NCBI GenBank assembly: GCA_023139225.1
Contig: JAGLNZ010000328.1
Location: 1 to 15,422, forward strand
Source: Desulfobacula sp.
GTDB taxonomy: Bacteria; Desulfobacterota; Desulfobacteria; Desulfobacterales; Desulfobacteraceae
DNA length: 15,422 nt
Direction: 5' to 3'
Part shown: piece by piece, positions 7,726-13,512 of the stretch
Layout of the letters: each line of letters opens with the position of its first letter
Numbering within the stretch: the first letter of the stretch is position 1
Made by a program: the position numbers and the translations under genes
The notes under the pieces: generated by a model
Seen by the model: the letters and a program-made list of their open reading frames with translations, nothing else
Told to the model about the DNA's origin: nothing
The model's database searches: none

Positions 7726-8001
7726 ATGACAGCACAGACGATCATTCTTATTTTCACCCTGGTAATATATCTTATCATCATATTTGTTTTCAATAGAGCC
7801 AGAATTAAATATGCCGGTGGAAAAGTCGGGAAGGTAATCAACCTGATTCTGGTAACTGTCTGCCTCTTATTCATTGCCGATTATGTCGTCATTTTTGATA
7901 ATATTGTGGATACAAATATACTTGAAACCATCAAGTCATTGTTCAGAACGGCAGCGCTTTCTTTTTTGGCCTATGGCGGGGCAAAAGTGGCAGATTCATA
8001 G
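7726..8001 (+). CDS. small membrane protein of the MglA cluster
   Basis: A 91-aa hydrophobic protein. The ATG at 7726 is preferred because AGGGAGG lies five bases before it; an in-frame GTG at 7720 overlaps that site. Helix 1 covers about residues 4-22 (TIILIFTLVIYLIIIFVFN), a short basic loop follows (RARIKYAGGKVGK), helix 2 covers about 38-58 (VINLILVTVCLLFIADYVVIF), and a third weaker helix ends the protein (TAALSFLAYGGAKV). The positive-inside rule puts the first loop in the cytoplasm. I do not recognise a family. It is the last gene before a terminator, 17 bases after the Roadblock-like gene, and could be the membrane anchor of the cluster; that is inference from position only. Confidence 0.65.
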   Translation: MTAQTIILIFTLVIYLIIIFVFNRARIKYAGGKVGKVINLILVTVCLLFIADYVVIFDNIVDTNILETIKSLFRTAALSFLAYGGAKVADS

Positions 8002-8007
8002 CATAAT

Positions 8008-8062
8008 AAGGCAGCTATCGGGAAAACAAAGAAAAAATTCCGCCTTTGGAGCTGCCTTTTTT
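8008..8062 (+). terminator. intrinsic terminator closing the mglBA cluster
   Basis: Perfect 9-bp arms AAGGCAGCT (8008-8016) and AGCTGCCTT (8050-8058) are followed by a run of six T (8057-8062). The loop is long (33 bases). The left arm starts six bases after the stop of the small membrane protein. The right arm lies inside the coding region of the convergent gene, and the left arm contains part of that gene's stop codon. On the minus strand no T-run follows, so it should act only on plus-strand transcripts. Confidence 0.6.
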
Positions 8063-9244
8063 ATCTATCTTAAAATCAGAGTAAATTTTCATAATAACAT
8101 TTTTCATATCATTAACGATCTTACTCTTTTCTTTTGAGCCGGCTTGATATTTTTTTACATATTCCAATACTTTTTCAATATCATCCAATATTTTGATCAA
8201 AGGATGTGACCCTAATATTTCTCCAACCTTTAATAATACATGGGTTGTATATTCGGCAAATCCTGTAATTAAGAATTCATTCGGATCTTCAATAATATCA
8301 ATTTTATCCATAGCACCGGTAATAGCCTGAAGGTTTGAATTTCTATGGTTATCCGGATGATAATCCTTAAGTACTTCTTTAAATTCAATAGAAACATCGG
8401 CTTTAATCTCTTCAAACAGAGAATAACTTCTGTCCCCTAGTTCATCCACAATATTTTTTCTAACAGCCTGTAGAATGTCATTGAAAACCGTCAGGATGGC
8501 TGAACAATCATTATTCCCGCCCTGATCATCCAGTAGAACTTCTTCTTTTTGCTCAATCAACCCGGAGGAGATCACGGAAAAAAAGATTTTATAGACTGCA
8601 AATTCATCATAGCCGCTTTCATTGATTATTTGCCGGACAGTGCGGGTACCGTCAATCAAGGAAAGAATCCGCCATTCATTTGCATTGAGTTTAATTTCTT
8701 CCTTGCTTTGCACTTTTCCCGACATTTTAAAAACCAGCTTATCACTGGGGATAAATTTCTTGAGAACAGACAATTCATCAATCCGCCTGGAAGCTTCAAG
8801 AATCAACTTCATAGGATTCAACTGGGTTATGATCATGCCTTTTAAGTTCAATTTGGCATCTTTATATTCAAACCTGCCTTTCTTCCAAAAAAGAAGATTA
8901 TATAAAATAGCTTCAACCTGCTTGGTATTATATTTTTTCAGAGTATCAAGGGAGATATATCCTTTTTCAACCATAATTTTGCCCAGATGCATCTTTTCTT
9001 CTTTGGCAAAGGCAAGACATTTTTGAAGCTGTTGGGCTGAAATAATGCCGTCAGCCCGCATAAGAAACCCTAATCTTGCCTCCTTCAAAGAGGCAGATGC
9101 ATAAACAATGGCTCCCTGTTCAAAAAAAACCCGGCTTTCCTCATCATCACAGGTTACGGTAAGCACCCCTGTCTTCTGATCATTGCACAAAAGCTGAAGA
9201 ATACTTGCCAGAGTTAATCCTTCGAAATCACCCTGAAGATTCAT
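8015..9244 (-). CDS. PATAN/DUF4388 domain protein
   Basis: A 409-aa cytoplasmic protein. Residues about 1-60 form the start of a PATAN (DUF4388) domain (MNLQGDFEGLTLASILQLL, KTGVLTV, VFFEQGAIVYASA). The family's helical continuation follows (LGKIMVEKGYIS, then EAILYNLLFWKKGRFEY) to about 150. A helical, winged-helix-like part comes next at 185-235 (EWRILSLIDGTRTVRQII). The remaining 170 residues are helical and unrecognised. PATAN proteins are common in delta-proteobacteria and cyanobacteria, where they act in signalling, often near MglA/Roadblock genes or two-component genes. ATG 9242-9244 follows AAGGA at five bases. The gene converges on the MglA cluster, so it may act with it while being expressed separately. 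Confidence 0.8.
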   Translation of the reverse strand: MNLQGDFEGLTLASILQLLCNDQKTGVLTVTCDDEESRVFFEQGAIVYASASLKEARLGFLMRADGIISAQQLQKCLAFAKEEKMHLGKIMVEKGYISLDTLKKYNTKQVEAILYNLLFWKKGRFEYKDAKLNLKGMIITQLNPMKLILEASRRIDELSVLKKFIPSDKLVFKMSGKVQSKEEIKLNANEWRILSLIDGTRTVRQIINESGYDEFAVYKIFFSVISSGLIEQKEEVLLDDQGGNNDCSAILTVFNDILQAVRKNIVDELGDRSYSLFEEIKADVSIEFKEVLKDYHPDNHRNSNLQAITGAMDKIDIIEDPNEFLITGFAEYTTHVLLKVGEILGSHPLIKILDDIEKVLEYVKKYQAGSKEKSKIVNDMKNVIMKIYSDFKIDKKGSSKGGIFSLFSR

Positions 9245-9329
9245 AATATCCTTTTTGTATCATTCCTCATCTTGGTTCCAGCCCTAAAATCACCCAAATC
9301 TTTAGAAAAACCGTCAGTCTAATACTATG

Positions 9330-9343
9330 CCATAATATTATGG
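9330..9343. promoter_or_regulatory. 14-bp perfect palindrome between divergent genes
   Basis: CCATAATATTATGG is a perfect palindrome in the 172-bp region between the PATAN gene and the ATP-grasp gene. A partial copy of its core (AATATTAT) recurs at 9351-9358. It could be a regulator site serving either gene. AT-rich palindromes also arise by chance, so confidence is low. Confidence 0.3.
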
Positions 9344-9360
9344 TTAACACAATATTATCC

Positions 9361-9383
9361 TGATACAATAAGTATTCATTGTA
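9361..9383 (+). promoter_or_regulatory. extended -10 promoter with overlapping inverted repeat
   Basis: TGATACAAT (9361-9369) is an extended -10 element (TGN plus a one-mismatch TATAAT), placed about 48 bases before the ATP-grasp start. TACAAT is also the left arm of an inverted repeat (TACAAT, 8 bases, ATTGTA; 9364-9383) that would cover the -10 and the transcription start. This is the layout of a repressor-controlled promoter. No strong -35 box is seen. Confidence 0.4.
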
Positions 9384-9416
9384 AGGCTTTTTAAAATTTA
9401 GAAAAGGAAATAAATA

Positions 9417-10589
9417 ATGTTTTTTGTGGACAAGCCATATATCTCAAATTTTTTAAAAAAAACTGTAAGAGATAATGCTATCCCTGTAGTTGGAACAGAT
9501 ATAGCAAAAAAGTTAGGACTTTATAGCGGGACAAAAATAATCAGTGAGGACAGGGCTATTGAAATGGCCCGCAAGTTAACCAACCCTGCTATCTATACCA
9601 CATCGGAGAATTCAATAGATTGGATATCAAAACATTTAAGCTTTAGTAATCTTCCCGAAAAAATAAAATTATTTAAAGATAAGTTGAAATTTCGTGAACT
9701 GACAAAATCAATTTTCCCGAACTTTTACTTTAAAGAGGTTCGTATTGAAAACTTAAAAAAAATTGAGCATAGTGAATTACCGCTGCCGTTTATTATTAAA
9801 CCAAGTATTGGTTTTTTCAGCATGGGGGTTTATAAAGTTTCAAATATTGAAGAGTGGCCTGGTACGATTGATTCAATATTTGCAGAAATAGATCAAATTA
9901 AGGACTTATACCCTGGTGATGTGTTGGACACCAGTTCATTTATTATTGAACAATGTATTAATGGAGAGGAATTTGCTGTTGATGCATATTATAATTCAAT
10001 TGGTGAACCGGTTATTTTAAGCATACTGAAACATAGTTTTTCTTCAGATACCGATGTTAGTGACAGAGTTTACTTTTCATCCAAAGAAATAATCGAAAAT
10101 AATCTTAAGGAATTTACAGAATTTGCTGGAAAAATCGGCAATTTGGCCGGCGTAAAAAACTTTCCTGTGCATATTGAACTTAGAAGAGACAGCCATGGTA
10201 CTTTATTGCCTATCGAAATTAACCCCATGCGGTTTGGCGGCTGGTGTACTACCGCAGACATATCCTTTCTGGCCTATGGATTTAACCCATATTTGTATTT
10301 TTACTCACAAAAAAAACCAAACTGGCCTGAGGTTCTCAAAGAAAAAGAAGGGAAAATTTTCAGTATCATTGTGCTCGACAATTCGACTGGAATAGATGTA
10401 GAACAGATTACATCGTTTGACTATGAAAAATTACTTTCAAAATTTGAAAACCCAATAGAACTAAGGAAAATTGACTTCCAAAAATATCCTGTTTTTGGTT
10501 TCCTGTTCACGGAAACCAGAGAAAACAATTTTATTGAGATTAAAAACATACTGGATTCAGACCTGAATGAATTTATATCAATAAAATAA
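9417..10589 (+). CDS. ATP-grasp domain ligase of unknown substrate
   Basis: A 390-aa enzyme of the ATP-grasp superfamily, which couples ATP hydrolysis to joining a carboxylate to an amine, thiol or similar group through an acyl-phosphate. An N-terminal pre-ATP-grasp region spans about 1-85. The ATP-binding lysine is probably K128 (PFIIKPS), followed by a flexible loop (SIGFFSMGV, 130-138). The adenine-binding strand is FIIEQCINGEEFAVDAYY (175-192). The metal-binding end has E254 (VHIEL), E267 and N269 (IEINPMRFGGW). The key residues are present, so it should be active. AAGGA lies 11 bases before the ATG. Its immediate neighbours give no substrate; it is a single gene flanked by a divergent gene and a separate marR operon. 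It could make a peptide-like or modified amino acid product. Confidence 0.8.
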   Translation: MFFVDKPYISNFLKKTVRDNAIPVVGTDIAKKLGLYSGTKIISEDRAIEMARKLTNPAIYTTSENSIDWISKHLSFSNLPEKIKLFKDKLKFRELTKSIFPNFYFKEVRIENLKKIEHSELPLPFIIKPSIGFFSMGVYKVSNIEEWPGTIDSIFAEIDQIKDLYPGDVLDTSSFIIEQCINGEEFAVDAYYNSIGEPVILSILKHSFSSDTDVSDRVYFSSKEIIENNLKEFTEFAGKIGNLAGVKNFPVHIELRRDSHGTLLPIEINPMRFGGWCTTADISFLAYGFNPYLYFYSQKKPNWPEVLKEKEGKIFSIIVLDNSTGIDVEQITSFDYEKLLSKFENPIELRKIDFQKYPVFGFLFTETRENNFIEIKNILDSDLNEFISIK

Positions 10590-10631
10590 TACAGCATAAC
10601 AATTTCACCTTCCTGAACCTGTAATCAGAAA

Positions 10632-10660
10632 TTGACAAAACCAATTCCATAATCTATATA
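10632..10660 (+). promoter_or_regulatory. near-consensus sigma70 promoter of marR
   Basis: TTGACA (10632-10637), a 17-base spacer and TATATA (10655-10660). The predicted transcription start near 10667 leaves a leader of about 18 bases before the marR ATG and falls in the middle of the adjoining palindrome. Confidence 0.7.
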
Positions 10661-10661
10661 G

Positions 10662-10673
10662 TTCGTATACGAA
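10662..10673. promoter_or_regulatory. probable MarR operator palindrome
   Basis: TTCGTATACGAA is a perfect 12-bp palindrome between the -10 box and the ribosome site (GGAG) of the marR gene. Its place over the transcription start, in front of a MarR-family gene, is the standard arrangement for autorepression. I found no second copy elsewhere in the window. Confidence 0.65.
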
Positions 10674-10684
10674 GGAGTTTAAAA

Positions 10685-11116
10685 ATGGCAAAATTACCAG
10701 ATGATGTCCCGGATTGCATGGTATTTCTTTTAGCCAAAGCATACCAGAAAGCCCATGCAAATTTCAAAAAACAATTAATCCCCTATGGTCTGACAAACCT
10801 ACAGCATCTTGTATTGGAGGGTCTTTGGTACAAGCAGGGAATGACTGCAGCTCAACTGGGCAATTTCCTGATTCTTGACAAGGCCACTCTTTCCGGTGTC
10901 TTGGAAAGGATGGTAAAAGCAGGATGGGTTGAAAAAAAACCGGATGATAAGGACAAAAGGCTATTGTCGATCCATACCTCCAACAAGGCAGATGACTTGA
11001 AAAAAGATTTGATTAAAGAGCGGCAAACTGCCAATGAAGAAATATTAAAAAACTTTTCCATAGAAGAAAAAATATTGTTTAAACGATTTTTAGCCGATGT
11101 CATCAGCTGTGAATAA
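10685..11116 (+). CDS. MarR-family transcriptional regulator
   Basis: A 143-aa winged-helix regulator, the normal MarR length. N-terminal and C-terminal helices (about 10-35 and 103-142) form the dimer. The DNA-binding part spans about 37-99: helix-turn-helix AAQLGNFLILDKATLSGVLERM (about 55-76) and a wing with the typical D-x-R (D90, R92 in KPDDKDKRLLSIH). MarR proteins repress neighbouring genes until a small ligand, often an aromatic acid or acyl-CoA thioester, releases them. Here the likely operator is the TTCGTATACGAA palindrome just upstream, and the likely target is this gene plus the acyl-CoA dehydrogenase that starts 52 bases after it. An acyl-CoA ligand would fit, but this is inference. 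Confidence 0.9.
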   Translation: MAKLPDDVPDCMVFLLAKAYQKAHANFKKQLIPYGLTNLQHLVLEGLWYKQGMTAAQLGNFLILDKATLSGVLERMVKAGWVEKKPDDKDKRLLSIHTSNKADDLKKDLIKERQTANEEILKNFSIEEKILFKRFLADVISCE

Positions 11117-11141
11117 ACAAGTTTGAGTACTAACCATATTA

Positions 11142-11156
11142 TAACCTATCAGGTTA
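11142..11156. promoter_or_regulatory. short inverted repeat before the dehydrogenase
   Basis: TAACCT-ATC-AGGTTA has perfect 6-bp arms and ends directly at the AAAGGA ribosome site of the acyl-CoA dehydrogenase. It could be a small hairpin affecting translation or a regulator site. It does not resemble the palindrome in front of marR. Confidence 0.3.
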
Positions 11157-11168
11157 AAGGAAAAATTT

Positions 11169-12872
11169 ATGACTTTATTAAACCCGAAAACCCAAAATTT
11201 TGAGCATCTTGATCCGGAATCAAAAAAAATCATGAAAAAAACCATTGATTTTTTTGAAACCCGAGGAAAAAAAAGGCTGAAATCAGATTATCATAAAAAA
11301 ATCTGGTATGAAGACTTTATTGAATTTTTAAAAAAAAACCAAATCTTTGCAACCCTGCTCACACCCTCCAAATATGCAAAAAACAATCAAAATGCACGAT
11401 GGGATACCAGAAGAATCTGTGATTTTAATGAAATTTTAGGATTTTACAACCTGTCCTATTGGTATACCTGGCAGGTCACTATTTTGGGATTGGGACCCAT
11501 CTGGATGAGCCCCAATGAAGCTGTTAAACACAAAACCGCTCAATTATTAGAACACGGCCACATTTTTGCCTTTGGCTTGTCGGAAAAAACACATGGTGCC
11601 GATCTTTATTCCTCTGACATGTCTTTAACCCCGCTTGGCGAGGGACAATATGTGGCTGACGGCGGGAAATACTATATCGGCAATGCCAATAAAGCAGGTA
11701 TTGTCTCCACCTTTGGCAAAAATACTGAAACCGATGAGTATGTATTTTTTGCGGTAAATCCTGAACATGAAAACTATGATCTTGTCCAGAATGTGGTTGA
11801 ATGGGAATCATATGTGGCTGAATATGCTTTAACCGGCTATCCAATTACCAAAGAAGACATCCTTTCAACAGGACAGAATGCCTGGGATTCTGCATTGAAC
11901 ACCATTAATGTGGGGAAATTCAACCTTGGCTGGGCCTCCATCGGCATATGCACCCATGCATTTTATGAGGGACTGAACCATGCTGCCAATAGGAATCTCT
12001 ATGGTAAATGGGTCACGGATTTTCCACACATCAAACAAATGTTCGTTGATGCATATACAAGACTTGTTGCCATGAAGCTGTTTTCTCAACGTGCTTCAGA
12101 CTACTTTAGAAGCGCGTCCAAGGATGATAGAAGATACCTTTTATTCAATCCCATGGTTAAAATGAAGGTCCCCACCCAGGGTGAAATGGTGATTGATCTG
12201 ATATGGGATGTAATTGCGGCAAAGGGATTTGAAAAAGACGCTTATTTTGAAATAGCCGCCACCGATATTCGAGCCCTGCCCAAACTCGAAGGAACCGTCC
12301 ATGTGAACATGGCACTGATTATCAAATTTATGGCCAACTATTTTTTTAATCCTGGCAATTTCCCTGAAATTGGTCAAAGAGATGATGCGGCCTGCGATGA
12401 ATTTTTATTTAACCAGGGAGTCACCAAAGGTCTTGGAAAAATCCAGTTTCACGATTTTAAAATAGCATACAACAGTGTAAACCTGCCGAATGTCAATATT
12501 TTCAAAAAACAAATAAAAATGTTACAGGAAATGCTCTTAAAGGCAACTCCTGATAAAAACCAGGCTAAAAATATGGACTTTCTTTTATATCTTGGTGAAA
12601 TGTTCACCCTTGTGGCCTATGGGCAATTGATCATTGAAAAATTCAACATGGATCAATTTGAAGAAGATCTGCTGGAGCAAATCTTTGACTTTATGATCAG
12701 GGACTTTTCAGAATATGCATTAAAACTCTATTCAAAAACAGATACCTCAGACATACAGATGGATTATTGCCAGAAAATCATTAAAAAACCTGTAACGGAT
12801 ATAAAAAGATTCACAAGAATATGGGAAACACATGTTATTTCATTAAAAGATTCCTATGAAATGAACCCTTGA
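11169..12872 (+). CDS. acyl-CoA dehydrogenase family protein
   Basis: A 567-aa flavoenzyme that should oxidise an acyl-CoA to the 2,3-enoyl-CoA and pass electrons to ETF. It has the N-terminal helical domain (about 1-130), the middle beta domain starting at FAFGLSEKTHGADL (133-146, in place of the usual TEPxxGSD signature) with DGGKYYIGNA (164-173), and a C-terminal helical domain with KLEGTVHVN (372-380). E374 of that motif aligns by pattern with the catalytic Glu of the EGT motif in medium-chain enzymes. About 140 residues beyond the usual end (from about 430) form an extra helical extension, making the protein longer than standard 380-aa members. The substrate is not evident. AAAGGA precedes the ATG, and the gene lies 52 bases behind marR, probably in its operon. 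It may serve degradation of fatty or aromatic acids. Confidence 0.85.
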   Translation: MTLLNPKTQNFEHLDPESKKIMKKTIDFFETRGKKRLKSDYHKKIWYEDFIEFLKKNQIFATLLTPSKYAKNNQNARWDTRRICDFNEILGFYNLSYWYTWQVTILGLGPIWMSPNEAVKHKTAQLLEHGHIFAFGLSEKTHGADLYSSDMSLTPLGEGQYVADGGKYYIGNANKAGIVSTFGKNTETDEYVFFAVNPEHENYDLVQNVVEWESYVAEYALTGYPITKEDILSTGQNAWDSALNTINVGKFNLGWASIGICTHAFYEGLNHAANRNLYGKWVTDFPHIKQMFVDAYTRLVAMKLFSQRASDYFRSASKDDRRYLLFNPMVKMKVPTQGEMVIDLIWDVIAAKGFEKDAYFEIAATDIRALPKLEGTVHVNMALIIKFMANYFFNPGNFPEIGQRDDAACDEFLFNQGVTKGLGKIQFHDFKIAYNSVNLPNVNIFKKQIKMLQEMLLKATPDKNQAKNMDFLLYLGEMFTLVAYGQLIIEKFNMDQFEEDLLEQIFDFMIRDFSEYALKLYSKTDTSDIQMDYCQKIIKKPVTDIKRFTRIWETHVISLKDSYEMNP

Positions 12873-12950
12873 TCATTAAATGCCATTGGGGTATGGGTAA
12901 ATAAATGATGCGGATGCCCGATATAGATGCTTATCAATTTAAAAGAATGA

Positions 12951-12960
12951 CCATTAATGG
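12951..12960. promoter_or_regulatory. 10-bp palindrome before the Nudix gene
   Basis: CCATTAATGG is a perfect palindrome that directly adjoins the AAAAGGA ribosome site of the Nudix gene. In the 100-bp gap behind the dehydrogenase I see no clear terminator or promoter. It may be a regulator site, or chance. Confidence 0.25.
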
Positions 12961-12972
12961 AAAAGGATTATT

Positions 12973-13512
12973 TTGGAAAACCCCAATGCCCATTTGTTTA
13001 AATACTGCCCTCAATGCGGGGTAAAAAATCTATTTGTGTCCGATGAAAAATCTTTTTTATGCGGTTCCTGTGATTTTAAATTTTATTTAAACACGGCTGC
13101 CGCTGGGATTGCACTGATTTTCAATAAAAATGATAAACTGCTGGTCACAAAGCGCAAACATGATCCGGCAAAAGGCATGTTAGACCTTCCGGGCGGCTTT
13201 GCCGACCCGGGAGAAACAATTGAAGAGTGTTTGATACGGGAAATTAAAGAGGAACTCAATATAGAAATTGGGTCGCTTAACTATTTTTGCAGTGTTCCCA
13301 ATACATATCTTTATAAAAATATCACATACAGCATTACGGATTTTGCATTTTTATGCAGTGTTAATAATTTTGATACCATACAAGCCTGTGATGATATTTC
13401 TGATTTTTATTTTATGAAACTTAACGAGCTTGATAAGAACGCTTTTGGACTTGAATCCCCCAAAATCGTCATTGACCGGTTAAGGATGCAATTTCTTAAA
13501 AAAGCCTTTTAA
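12973..13512 (+). CDS. Nudix hydrolase with N-terminal zinc ribbon
   Basis: A 179-aa hydrolase that cleaves a nucleoside diphosphate linked to another group. A zinc ribbon lies at the N-terminus (C12/C15 and C30/C33). The Nudix box begins at G75 with E81, then R89, E90, E93 and E94 (REIKEEL); the usual Gly near its end is Asn96, while all metal-binding Glu are kept. Zinc ribbon plus Nudix resembles the NADH pyrophosphatase (NudC) group, but the protein is shorter and I do not see the NudC-specific motif, so the substrate is open. The start is TTG, five bases after AAAAGGA. Its last 33 bases overlap the end of the convergent sensor kinase gene. Confidence 0.85.
   Translation: MENPNAHLFKYCPQCGVKNLFVSDEKSFLCGSCDFKFYLNTAAAGIALIFNKNDKLLVTKRKHDPAKGMLDLPGGFADPGETIEECLIREIKEELNIEIGSLNYFCSVPNTYLYKNITYSITDFAFLCSVNNFDTIQACDDISDFYFMKLNELDKNAFGLESPKIVIDRLRMQFLKKAF

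Noticed and set aside
8622..9026. 134-codon open frame on the plus strand
   Set aside because: Antisense to the PATAN gene, which has a good ribosome site and recognisable domain.
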